Under the pieces are notes generated by a model. It worked only from the letters and a program-made list of their open reading frames with translations. It was not told the DNA's origin and made no database searches. From Austropuccinia psidii (Eukaryota; Basidiomycota; Pucciniomycetes; Pucciniales; Sphaerophragmiaceae), in contig JALGQZ010000014.1 of NCBI GenBank assembly GCA_023105745.1, positions 8,241,888 to 8,305,887 of the forward strand: a DNA stretch of 64,000 bases. Reading direction: 5' to 3'. Below are positions 1 to 11,794 of the stretch, piece after piece. Position 1 is the first letter of the stretch. Every line of letters starts with the position of its first letter. A program made the translations under genes and the position numbers.

Positions 1-151
1 CAAAGGAGTCCTTGTGAGGGAGTCTTGGTTGGAAGGGTCTGACAACAAACAAGCATTTCTTGTGTGCTTGTTGGCAAGCATCACAAGCGTTGGTTGTTGT
101 TGAGGAGCGGATTCAGGGTATACCCCCCTTAGTGCATAAAGTGCATGACAT
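1..151 (-). pseudogene. Zn2Cys6-cluster protein fragment of Plv1
   Basis: The minus-strand ATG at 149-151 corresponds to the start of the Plv2 gene at 26119. The first codons keep C3 and C6 of the cluster, but codon 13, the third cysteine in Plv2, is a TGA stop at 113-115. Codon 27 reads CAA here and TGA in Plv2. The rest of the gene lies beyond the left edge. The TTTTTAG just before the ATG, shared with Plv2, looks like a 3' splice site, so a 5' leader intron is possible. Confidence 0.7.
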
Positions 152-933
152 CTAAAAACAAAACAATTTAGGTTACTAACTGAATAGAAAGGAATAGCTC
201 CAGAAAAGAGGAAGACATACAATGAATTCTAAATTTAAAACGTAATTAAAAAAAAGACGCTCTAGATGGAAGTTTGTAAAATTCCAAAAGAAAGTCATGA
301 AAAATATTCAGTATCAATATTGGAACATAATATTGATGAAATTTTCAAATGGAGGAGATGCACAAGGTGGGTAGAGGGGGGGGGGTTCTGGATGTATAAG
401 CGGGAAAAACAGACAGCAAAAAGGAAGGGGAGTGAGGTTAGTGGAGTGCAATAGAAAAGAGTGGAAAGGCAGGAATACAAAGTTGAAGACACACAGGAAC
501 GAGAAGAGCAGGTGAACTGGGAAAAAGTAAAGTGGGTGAGGCAAAAAGTAGAGGGTGTGTCAGGCAAAGATTGTCTTTTATGCCATAGTGAAGCTGAGCC
601 AATTGCAGCAGTTGCAGCACCCTCCAAAGTCTCAGTCTCAAGGTGTGTCAGGAAAATTGAAGCTCAGTTGCAGCATTGGCTGCAACTGAGAAGGGAAATG
701 CCCGTGTGAGGCAGAGGAACAAAGGGGTTCTGGCTGAGTATTGCAATTGATTGAATTTTCAGATTAAGTAAAATCCCCTTTGTTGCATTAAATAGCCACC
801 CAATTGCCTGGGAGGGATTTTGTGAAGGCATTGTTGAATGTGCACAGTGGGTGCAATCCACAAAGGCCCTGTGCAGAAAAGCACGTGTTGCGTTTGGTCA
901 CAGGTGACCACTGCAAGCATACTGGCCTTATGG
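152..933 (-). other. Plv1 upstream region of the Zn2Cys6 gene
   Basis: This matches the reverse complement of about 25385-26118 in Plv2, the promoter side of the Zn2Cys6 gene. The TATAAAAG of Plv2 appears here as a decayed CATAAAAG (minus strand, near 577-584). The short open frames in both strands are not conserved as proteins between copies. I see no separate gene. Confidence 0.6.
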
Positions 934-2820
934 TGTGGGAACTCCTCTTGTGTGGGATAAAAATGAGGCAGTACCTGGAGGGGGAAATTACAGGTAACTA
1001 GTTTTGAATTGCTAATAACTCCTGTAACCAAGGGTGGCAAGGGTGTATTGCCTGCCCCTCCTAAAAAACTGAACAAAATCTTCCTTGGAGCTCACAAACC
1101 AAAATAAAATTAGTAAGTGGCTTTACAACTGCAGAAGACAAAATTCAGCAGTCTCAGATCAGGCCTATTCAATAAATAATATAAAAAATAATGTCAGTTA
1201 TTTTTGGTTAAATTTGAGATTTTAATGAAATAATTGTCTGTTTGATTTTAATATATTTTTTTAGTGAAATTGAGGTGAGTTGTTTCTTCTTGGTGATAAT
1301 TCCTTGGTAGGATGGGTTATTTAAGGTTTTCTGGAAAATTTGATTGGTGTTGATAAAGGTAATTTTGTCAAGGTATAGTTATAATAGAGTAAAATAATTT
1401 TTGAAAGGTTTGTTATTTATTTATTTTTTTAAGAGGGTTAAATAATAAGATAAAATAGTATTTGTTGAATTTAAGAGGTAAGATTATTTGATATTTAATA
1501 TTTTTTTTAAAGGGGTAAGTGAATTTTAAATCTTGATAAATGGTGTTAATTTTACTAGGTGAAATATTTCAATAGAGTAGTAACCCTAATCTTGGGTACT
1601 GGGTAATTTTTATTTTTATTTGAATAATAATAAGATTCCACTGAGCTTAGACACTGGGTAATCTTCAACACTATACTTCAACTGAGCTTAGCTACTGGGC
1701 AAGTAAATTTACTATCATATACTGGACTACCTCCCAGGTGAGGGATGAAATATTCCTGTGCTTGCAATGTGCAGGAGATATAATGTGCATGGGATATAAT
1801 TTTCATGAGGGGATTTTGAAATTTGGGGGGAGAGAGCCCCTCTATTTATACCTTTTGGGAGCCCAGGGGGCCCTCCATGGGAGCTGTCTTTTTCCACCTT
1901 AATTCCTCTTGATTTAATCATGTGACTTTGTTTTTGGTGAGGAACTTTCTTGCATGGGTCAGGTGATTTAAGGTTTGGTGATAATTTTCTCTCTGCACAG
2001 CCTCCATTTATCACATGTTTGTCTTTTGGTGAACTAATTATGATGTGATATTCTTGAATTTTCCTTGCATACATGAGGTGATTCAATTTTGGCTGGGGAT
2101 TTTTGTTGTGCACAGCCTCTTTCTTGTCACATGATATTCTGTTGGTGGATGCAGTATCACATGATGACCTTGTAATTCCTTTGCATATGTCCTATTTTAG
2201 GTTTGTTAGAAGTGGCTGTGTAATTTATGCAGGTGTCATGGTTGTTTTTTTTCTTTTTGAACTTTAAAATGAAGTCAGGTGATAATTTCTTGTACTAGTG
2301 AATTTACTGTTATGTATGAGATGATGTGATTTTTGAGTTTGACACATGCTGTGCATAGTCATGTGGTTGAGATTTAATTAAAATTGTGTACTGCATGCAG
2401 CCTGTTGTAACTAGCTTTGGTTTGCATGAGGTGATTAGTGGTGTAAATAAATCTGATTCTTTTTTAAGGTTTCAAGTGGGGTTACTTTGGATATAAGATA
2501 AGGTACTCCTGTGGCTGTAAGGGGGTGTAAAGCTGGGTGGGGTGTGTAATTTAAAGGGTGGTACCTTCTTTGTTGTAACTAGTTTGCTATATGTAACTTG
2601 ACTTTTACATATGAATAATGAAATTGAATAATCTATTTAAACACATACACTGCACTTTGGTGCCTGTGCCATGGTTTTATGAGCTACTTCCAGCTTCTTG
2701 CTGTAAAATTGACCTTTTGGTGTAAGATTTGAGTGTAAGTCTGCCTGTAGGCTGGATTTACTGCTGTTTTGGGGTACTATGAGCTTGAGCCTGGTGAAAA
2801 AAATGGTATTGAATACCACA
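934..2820. repeat. Solo LTR of the Gyp3 family
   Basis: The sequence begins TGTGGGAACT and ends AATACCACA, with TGTGG/CCACA as inverted ends. It matches the LTR at 50412-52387 along its length, apart from an extra segment of about 100 bases in that copy. It is flanked by the direct repeat atgg (930-933 and 2821-2824). The uninterrupted sequence in Plv2 (reverse complement near 25390) confirms an empty site with a single copy. No internal retrotransposon sequence is present, so this is most simply a solo LTR left by recombination. Confidence 0.9.
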
Positions 2821-2824
2821 ATGG

Positions 2825-4654
2825 CTGGGTGATAGTGTTTGAACAAAGGATTGGCCTACTGTATGACAAGTGATTACAGCATGAGCTTGGGTCGACCCAT
2901 TTCTCAGGTCTGCTTTGGGGTCATAATTGAAATGCTCAGTGGCTGAACATTTGAATTGCACAGTTATTGAGATATTGATATAACAATATCAAGTTCAACA
3001 TGCTGAGCAATTGCTAGGTCATTTTTGTAAGCACGCAATCTGAGCATTTGGCACAGAATTGGATGAAATTTCAGCCAGGTGCAGCATATCACAGGCTTTG
3101 GTGAAGTGCTCCAAACTGCATGTTCCAATGAACTATTTCAAAAAGTGATCCAACCATGGCTCTACCGAGAACTTTCACATGGAGCCTTTGACCATGATAT
3201 GCTCAGCTTGTGTGTGCAAATCAGGTGAATCACAATTCTGAGCAAGTGGCACATGTGCTATATGTATGCCAACATTAGGAAGGTGGATCCCAATTGGTAA
3301 TATGCATGCAGGCGGAAGTAGTATTACACCAACCTAATTTGTACAGCCAACATTGTGGTACATACACCTTTGTACATGTATGCTGCAGGGCAGAGGAAAA
3401 GCTGTACAAGAATGTAACATGCAATCACGCCAAGCCATCAAGTCAAATTTCTCAAATGCATCCCTTTTATGCACCTTTTTAGAGAGCTCAGCCTTATTAC
3501 CGCACAGATACTGGTGTAATCCAAGTTAATGTAAGGGGCGCATAATGGGATAACTATTGATTTGGGTCATATGCCAACGGTGGATTCACTCCAGTGCTGA
3601 GGTTGGGGAAAACAATGACTGGCCCCACTTGTTTTTCGCGCCCCCACAGGTCATATGCAGGGAAAATTTCACATGCCTGGAGGACTTTTATGTGCCTGTC
3701 TTCCAACCAGCTATTTGCTTGTGCGGGTATCCCGCTTAACTGCAGACGCTCACCCACTTGCATGGGGAAACCTGAGGCCAATCAGCATGGATTTGCTTAA
3801 GCCTCATAGGCATTAGAACAAGCCCTGCCTATGATCACTGAGACTGGTTATTAATGCGTGGGGATCTGCCACCATGGGACATATGCCTCACAATCTCACA
3901 CACCCTGTGGAAGCTTTGGCACCTGGCTTGCAGCCAAAAAATACCTTGGACGGGTGGCCTACTCCTCTGGAGTTTCTCACACGCATGGGGGAAATACCCT
4001 GATGCTAATCTGGCTGGATTGGTAACAGCCTCAAACGCAAGAGGGGTGAATGTGTAAGTGGATCACGGCTCACAGACGGTGCCCCCTTTGATCAAGCCAC
4101 ACATTTGCCACTGGAATTCCAGTAGGCGTAACTCCACAAGAATTTTTGGGCAAAAGCAAACTCAAGTTTGGTGGAATACCAACAAACCTACCTCACCCGC
4201 CCCCACAGTGAAATTTTCCTATCCACTCCCACCATTGCCCAGTCGGTCACTGTATGACAATTAACCTTCTGTCACACCAGCAAACATGGCTGCATGCCTC
4301 TAATATGCCACTGCACAATAGGTTTCTACCACACACCCAATTTTGAATATTCTAATGTCAACCTTGGTCCACCAATAATTGCGTAATATGCTGCAGATCC
4401 AGAAGTCATATCAGTGCCCCAACATTCTTGCCACCTTGCCTTGATATATGCCCTAAATTGGATATGAAAATTATGAGGCCAAGAGGCCCATCTTCCTAAC
4501 AACCATGCACGTAACCACAGACCATCCCCCTTTGAGCCCATTGATGCCTCTCATATAAGTTCCCCACCTGCGCTTATTGGTCTTCATTCCCTTTAGCTAC
4601 CCCTTCCTGATCATATAATTTCCAACTGTCCCCAAATAATTCATAATAGCCATC
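2825..4654 (+). other. Plv1 intergenic region upstream of the helicase
   Basis: This is homologous to Plv2 23490-25380 in inverse orientation, between the divergent helicase and Zn2Cys6 genes. It retains scattered TGCTCAG/CTGAGCA heptamers (near 2932, 3002, 3043, 3199, 3238). It has the same order of features as Plv2 but is CpG-poor: CTCCGGAG in Plv2 reads CTCTGGAG here. No protein-coding signal is shared between the copies. Confidence 0.6.
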
Positions 4655-6698
4655 ATGTCAACCCCTTCACAACCACTTTGCATTGGGATGATTAATATTT
4701 GTATTCAAATAAATGGTGATATAACCTTGAATCCTGATAATTCCCACTTAGCTTCTTGGATTATCCTATGGCAAAATGAACACAACATATTTCTATATCT
4801 CCCCAATCACCAGAATACTATTGGCTCTCTCCCTGGCACCCTTTCCAAAATGTTGATACCATTCCTTGGGGCACCACAAACATTCATGCACTGTGGTCCT
4901 GGTGGGGCATGGATTGAAAATTGTCACTCCAATCCTACTCAAACATTATTTGTTGAGGGAGTATTTATGACTGATCCAAATGATCCTTGCTCAGCCCAGA
5001 AACCCAATCTAGTGTTGATGTTCTTCACATGGTATCCAAACATTATATTCATAATTGAAAGTTTTTGAAACCAAGACTTCAAGCTTAAAATGCCTAAAGA
5101 ATATGACTGTAATACTCATAGTCAACTTCAACTCTTTACTCCCACATCTCCCGCTTCAAAATCCATGCCACCCTCATATCCTCCTCTCTTTTCATTAACT
5201 TCCAAGCAAAATCTGATACAATTACCCAGTGGTTCAGACCTCCCCATGATGACCCCGACCCAATCCATCATTCAAACTGCCCTCCTCCCTCATCAAAAGA
5301 CCAGACTAGCTTTTCTTTGGGATTGAGAAATCCGCAATGGACAATCAGCCCATGACCTCTGGGCCACCTCACCCCCTGGATCCACCTTTAATGCCAGGCA
5401 CATAATTCCAGACAAGGTTGTCAGCTCATTTGAATCCTTTTCAACCAATAACCCTCTAGGAGGACTGCTCGTGGATGATATGGGATTAGGTAAAACCATT
5501 CAGGCCATTTCTCTAATTCGTACCTCCAAGGAGTGGCTAATTACAAATCCCCAACACTCCATGCACACCTCGCTTAATTACCAACTGGCAATCTGTAATA
5601 TCCAAGCATGCTCAGGCTGGAGCGCTGCAAGCCATAATCTACCATGGTCCTACTACTCACTCAGTATACAAGTCCAACATCTTAAAATGTGATATCATCA
5701 TCACTTCTTACACTACTATCACCCAAGAATTTAAAAAAACCAGTACCACTACATCATTCATTTTTGAAAATCAATTGGCATTGTATAATTTTGGATGAAG
5801 CACAGTGAGTGTCTGATCTTTAAATGATTCAAATTACCTTTTATATCCAATAACCCTTCCCCCATTTTATAGCTATATTCACTCTCAATACCTGCCACTC
5901 ACCAAGCCATTAATAGCCTCCTATCATCCCATTGAATATGTTTAATGGGCACGCCTATTCACAACACCATTTATGACCTTTTGGGCATAATATCACTTAT
6001 CACCCAACCCCTGAGATCATATAAAGATAACTGGTCACCATTCTTACTGAGTAGTATTTCGTAAGGTAGCAATGATATTTTGAATTTGACATTGTGGCAT
6101 TTAAGTTTGCACTGCACCAAAACCACACATCTCAAATCCCTCCCCACTATTAGCCATCATTATGAACTGCTCCCACTTTACCCAACAATTCAGCAAGAAT
6201 ATTCCACATTATACAAAGAATTCCTATCATCAAAAAGCAAAGGACCAGGAGAATGTTTCAGAAATATTAATAAGCTGCAAATATGTTGTAACCATCAAAT
6301 CATGCTTAACACAAATGCGGATGTGAATTTGGAAGACCGCAAGGGCAGGGGAACTCAGGATAACTCCTCAACAATTACATGAACTATTGTGGATGTGGAA
6401 ACATGAATGATGAGTAGTAAAATTTCCCACCTCCTGAACAGCTTACTGAAGAACAAACAACCAAAGTGTGGTCCAACCAAATTGGTGGTTTATACCCAAT
6501 AAACCCAATTTCTCAATTTGTGAGTTAATTCTAATATGCATCAATTACCAATTGAATTCATCTGACCTTTTTAAATGTTAGAATTGGTATTGCACTTGCC
6601 CATCACTTTATCCTTTCAGCATGAATTGATGGAACAATTACAGCATGAGTGCAGGAGAAGGCCCTGGAGAATTTCTTCAATAATCCTGAATGTGAAGT
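4655..6698 (+). pseudogene. SNF2/RAD5-like helicase of Plv1, 5' part (interrupted by Gyp1)
   Basis: The frame starts ATG-Ser-Thr-Pro-Ser-Gln like the Plv2 copy. Recognisable pieces are the N-terminal region (4655-5326), the ATP-binding motif DMGLGKT near 5475, the DEA box near 5800 followed by a GTGAGT donor, the CLMGTPIHNT-type segment near 5940 (CLTGTP in Plv2) and the KTTHLKSLP block near 6120. Stops and frame changes occur throughout (for example 5066, 5324, 5690, 6380). Gyp1 inserted at 6698/6699 within the C-terminal helicase domain; the gene resumes at 49336. It cannot encode a working helicase. Confidence 0.85.
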
Positions 6699-8496
6699 TG
6701 TGAGCCTTAGATGTATTTTCATATACCCAAAAGACCACAAAAGATCAATTAAGACACAGATATAAATAAAATAAATTTATTTATATTATAAAAATAAAAA
6801 GTGAAATATAAATACAAATTTATATCTAAAAATCAAAATTTAATTATAATTTAAAAATAAAATTACAATAAAATTTAAAATCATGAAATTATATTTTTAC
6901 TTGTAAAAATTAAGTAAAAATGAATTTTTAATAAAAATTGTGAAATCAAAATATTTTTGGTAAAAATTTATATAAAATATATGATAACTTTTTATCCAAT
7001 AAATAAACATATAAAAATTATTTCACCATTTGATTCCTCATAAAAAATTAGGTGGGGTCACCTCTGAATCAAATTTTTGTAACTCAACTCTAAATAAGCT
7101 TAAATTAAGTTTTTAGTATTTTAAATACAAAAATTGAAAATCCTCAAAAATTTAATTTAGTTTACACCACATGTGGTGTTAACCATCAATTTTTGTGTTA
7201 AAATTGAGGTGTTGTGTTTAGTTTAGAAGCTATGAGGAATTGAAGTATTTGCAATTGAATTGAATTGAAATGTCAAAATGTGCGCATGTATTACATAAGT
7301 TTACTTTAATTTACATATGAGGTATCAGTTATTACTGTATTGTACTGTATAATTCAATTGAATTACATATGTAAATTATAAGTATAATACATGATGAGGA
7401 ATTAAAGGAAAAAATAAATTGGGGGAAAAAGGAATTCTAGCTCTAAGGGGGAGCCAGACCCCCAAACTCCTTGCTGACTGGCGTGGAATGTCAAAATCCA
7501 CGCAAAAGTTTATTAATTTTGGCTTCGAATTGAGTCACAGGGTCTGTGACTTGATTGATGATGAGGCTTTGATACCAACCAGGGTGGTTTTAACTGCTGC
7601 CAAGAGGGTAAAACTACCCTTAAGTTAAAACAATGTTAGTAAAAACAGTTTTAACTGCCTTCTACGCCTCTTACACACATTCTGACGTGTTTTGAAGGCT
7701 CTAGACCAGGTATTGCTATAGTAATGGCTGTTTTAAGGGTCTAAAATGGGTAAAATGGCTAAAAATGGCTTCAACCAGCCCTTTTTTGGTCTAAAACCGG
7801 GTTCAATGATGCCATAATTGGCTTTTCTGTTGTCAGAATGTTTTTCACGACTGACAAAAGTAAACTTTACTTTTGGAGTAAGAAAATTGATGGCTATAAA
7901 AGAATGTCTTCTTTGCCCCACTTTTCTCTTCATTTTAGAATCTTTTCCTTTTATAATTAGTTTAAACACTGTTAAAAAAATCAATAAAAGATTCCAACCA
8001 CCTTTTTTTAAATAATTTTAAACCTTTTAACCACGTGAAAAAATCATCATAATCATTTTTACCCCTGAACCACCCCAAAGGTAAATTAAAGCATCTTTCA
8101 TCACTGTAAACTTTGTCACTTTGTTTCCAAATTCACTCTGGTCGCTTTTGGGTGTGTTTTCTCTTTAATATTATTCTTAGATACTTTGTTATTTAATTAA
8201 TTGCTTGCAGTTCTTTGCTCAATTAATTCCGATTGAAATTGCTCTTGAAGAAATTTATTTTGTAGCCTTAAATATCTCTTGTGGAGTATTTTTGGATAAA
8301 ATTTTATTGTTGGTAAAACAATAAATCTTTATAATATTATTGTTTTATACTAATAAAAGTATAAACAATAAAATTGGCCTGTTTTCTCTTAAAAATAATA
8401 TTTCTTACTATTTTTAAGTTATTTTTACCTTATACAAATTTTGAGGACAGCAAAAGTACTTGATTCTTAATCAAAGTTTCATATCCACACCTTACA
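6699..8496 (+). repeat. 5' LTR of Gyp1
   Basis: It runs from TGTGAGCC to CCTTACA, 1798 bases, against 1804 bases for the 3' copy at 47527-49330. It is collinear with the two Gyp2 LTRs in reverse orientation. The interior is very AT-rich for the first 500 bases. Confidence 0.93.
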
Positions 8497-8498
8497 TT

Positions 8499-8516
8499 TG
8501 GGGGCCCAGCCGCGAT
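8499..8516 (+). promoter_or_regulatory. Putative primer-binding site of Gyp1
   Basis: Two bases after the 5' LTR comes TGGGGGCCCAGCCGCGAT. It starts with TGG, as expected for pairing with a tRNA CCA end, and resembles the tRNA-Pro site of some retroviruses. The cognate tRNA was not checked. In Gyp2 the same site (minus strand, 44009-43992) differs by two CpG-to-TpG changes. Confidence 0.55.
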
Positions 8517-8694
8517 ATTTTACCTGTGACATATTTTTTTTACTCTTTTTAAGCCTTTTTCTTATATTGAAATTTTTTTTAAAAAAATATAAAAAATACT
8601 TATAATCCAAAAAATCCATAAAAAATAATTTTTTTCATATTATAAGTAAGGCTTATATTTTTTTCTTTTTTGAAATAACCTTCTTTTTACTTAA

Positions 8695-9603
8695 TTAATT
8701 GGCTTTTTCATTAATTTTACTATCTGACAACTGGGTAAGACAAGAAAATATTGAAACAGTCTCAACAGTCACCAGAATTATCCCTGCCAGTACTGTTAAT
8801 TCAGACCATAATAGCACTGTTATTGTGACTCAAAATAACCAACCTGAACCAATATCTTCTGAATTTATTAGCTTGGATATAAGTAATACCCTTCCAAAAG
8901 CTAAGAATTTGGCAAATAGTAAGTTTTTGACGTAAAAATACTATTTTAAGCCTTTTTAATCATAAAATATGCCTTCAACTAGATCAGGAGCCAGCTATAA
9001 CCCCTCAAGCAGCTCCCAGAAAGGTAATAGACGTGATTATGGCAGAAGCCAACCAGGTACAGAAGGAAAAGGGTCAGTTGATGACTTTCAAACAACTAAA
9101 ATAGGTCATTCTGATGCTGATAATACCATTCTACCTTCACAAAGAGCTTCAACTGCCACAAGAAGCCTCAGTGGACATATACAAAGCCAGCCACAAAGCA
9201 TACAACAATGCCCTGCAGTACAAAGAGTACCAGATCCTTGCAGATCTGTGGAAAAACTGCATGAATTCTTACCTGACTGTGAGAAAATTCCTGGGCCATC
9301 CCAATAATTGCAAATTGCTCAATGGATGGCATCCATTTATGGAGAAGAAAAACATGATGCTCTTGACACTAGAATGGAGGAAAAACAACCCTCCACCACC
9401 CAAGCAAGTGCCAAAAACAGCCCCAGTGGGCAGCAGCAGCAATTCCAACGTGAAAAAGCAGCCACAAGCTCCAAACAAGGGCAAAGGAAAGGCACCAGCC
9501 ACCAAACCTTACAACCAGGGCTATAGGACTCCAAAGATCCAACAGGATGCCATGTAAAATGTGTTTCAGATGGCCAGAACAATGATGGAATTACAAAAGA
9601 AAG
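8695..9603 (+). pseudogene. gag of Gyp1, 5' part
   Basis: The first exon-like block (8699-8935, SDNWVRQENIE) has no ATG. It ends at a GTAAGTTTTTG donor near 8921, and CAACTAG near 8983 offers the acceptor, as in Gyp2. Downstream, two overlapping frames run together. The frame containing [20 protein letters not shown] and [18 protein letters not shown] stays open to 9557, whereas the frame equivalent to the Gyp2 long ORF stops at 9307. The coding sequence is cut at 9603 by a solo LTR and resumes at 11795. Confidence 0.7.
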
Positions 9604-11789
9604 TGTAAGCCTGTGAGGCATGTATAACATACCCATAAGGCCACAAATAAATTTATACACAGTTAAAATTGTCTTCAACAGAATTTTTAATTGAATTGAA
9701 AATAAAAAATAACAAAAAATAAGTATAACTTTTGTTTGGAGAAGCAAAGTTATAAATATTATGTCATTTTTGGATTCTACACCAAAAATAACCTAGGGTA
9801 CATCCATAAGGTATTATACCCAAAAAAACTTATTTCTTCTTTTAATAGAAGATTTAAGACCCTCACAGTACTAATGTAACTTTTTTAACATTTTTTTAAA
9901 ATTGTTAAATTTAAGTTTAAATAAGCTTAAATTTAAAGTTGCATAAGGTTTTTGCAAACTTACCAAAATTTTAGTGAAAATTGAGGTGTGATGTATATTT
10001 ACTGAATTGGCTAAGGATTTGCCATACAGAATGTAAATCCTGTGTGAGCTCAATTCAAAAGGGTTTAAGGCCATAGTTTGGCTTTAAATAACAAAAGGGC
10101 AAAATCCACGCAAAAAGGTGGGACAAAGGAAAAAGACCAAATAGAGCTGGGGTACCCAACTTTTTGGATCTGCAAGGATTCAATTAAGGTTGTCCACCTG
10201 TATTGGAGGATTTTCAACCTTATTTAAACTTTAAGATTAGACTTTGATCCAACATTAAAGCTTAAACTGGTTTTATCCCAATTTAAACAGGAATTTCAAG
10301 CTGCCAAAGGGTAAATCCCAATATGCAGGTTTGAATTCAAGCTTTTAAGAACTGTCAAAGCTTAATTAAGTCTACAAAACTTAAATAAGCTTAAAACTTC
10401 AAAGTTTCAAGCATTAAAACCTTATCAAAACTTAAGGTTTGGTGTGTATTGCTATTTTACGTGGAAAAATAGCAATAACTTCAAAAATTCATCAAAAATC
10501 CAATTCTTAATGGATTTTCTTGAAAATTTCACAAAGTTTACAATTTAATATTATCTAAATATCAATGAAATTTTAGGTATCTTTTATAAATAAATTTCCT
10601 GGGTAATTAGCTTGGAAATTTACTCTTTTAATTAAAACTCAAAGAAAATTATAATTTCTTTAAAAATTAATTAAAAATTGGGTTTAAGAGATGTCTGCTT
10701 GAAACTCTATTTTTAAGTTGTTAATGTGATGAACTTTAATATAAATAAGTTTATTAATATTAAAAACTTAAAATAATTAGTTTAAATGAGGATTAAAGCT
10801 ACATGGAGTTAAGAATAACACTGGTAACTTTAAATTGGAATCAAAAATAAGTTACCTTAAGCTAAGAACTTTATTCTTAAGCATGGTTTTTCAGTTTTGA
10901 CCTTAGCACGCCCTCTATATCCATTTCAAATCACAAGAGCTGCTCTGAAGACATAAAAAGAGTCTTTTCATCACTGTTTTTGTCCATCATTTATTATAAA
11001 TCCAATCATATTAGAAATTTAAACAGGTAAAGTTTTATTAAATATAAAATCTTATTATTAAAGTAATTCTTACGTTATTTTATTCTTTATTGATTAAAAT
11101 TAAAGCATTAAAATCATAGAATATAGATTATTGTTGTAATTACCAATAATATATTTTATTATGTAAAATTATCATCTTAAATATCTTTTAAAATCCACAA
11201 ATTCATCTTAAAAACTCTTTAAATCTTAATTTTTATCATAAAAAGTTTTTTCATATTTCCAAATTATTAATTTTTGACTTGTTTTTAACTTATAATTATT
11301 ATTTAATATAATAACTGTTGCTGTTTGACTTGTTGTATTAAATAAATATTATAAGTAAGTTTTCTCTAAAGTTCTATATCTTTTTTATCTAGTATTAGTT
11401 TTGTTATATAGAATTTTATTCTATAAGAATTATTTCTGCACAGTGTGTGTTTTGATTCTTTTATAAATAATATTTATATTCTTTATAAGTGGTTAATATT
11501 CATATTTTCCATGTGTAATTGTCTCATTAAGAGATTTACACTTCTTATTGTTATAACTGTCACTGACTATAACAATAATAGAATAATTATAATGTATTAT
11601 AATTATTTTTATTATTATTATTATATTTTTATAATAATAATTAAATTTTTTTTATATATAATTACTTTTAATAATTATATTTAAATTTGAGGTTGTAATA
11701 TTTCATTATATTAAATATTTCTATTGAGGACATTCATAGTACTCTTGACTTTGCTACTATTATCAAGAGTTTCATAGACAAAGCTTACA
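9604..11789. repeat. Solo LTR of a third LTR-retrotransposon family
   Basis: It begins TGTAAGC and ends GCTTACA, a perfect 7-base inverted end, and is 2186 bases long. The direct repeat gaaag flanks it (9599-9603, 11790-11794). Comparison with Gyp2 gag shows an empty site of the same length once the LTR and one repeat are removed. The inside is AT-rich with no retrotransposon genes; the AT-rich ORF at 11445-11684 is not protein-like. I found no second copy of this family in the window. Confidence 0.92.
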
Positions 11790-11794
11790 GAAAG

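Larger units (their letters stand above)
1..6698 (-). mobile_element. Plv1, remnant CACTA/Plavaka-type transposon, left part
   Basis: This stretch is an inverted, diverged copy of the right-centre of Plv2: positions 1 to 6698 match the reverse complement of roughly 26290 to 21430, after removal of a solo LTR at 934-2820. It starts inside the Zn2Cys6 gene, passes through the divergent promoter region and ends inside the SNF2 gene. That gene is interrupted at 6698 by Gyp1 and resumes at 49336. Neither terminal inverted repeat of Plv1 lies in the window. Many CpG sites present in Plv2 are TpG or CpA here, so Plv1 looks like the older copy. Confidence 0.85.

Noticed and set aside
266..1076. Overlapping short ORFs on both strands near the left edge
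   Set aside because: They are not conserved in the homologous region of Plv2 at 25385-26118.
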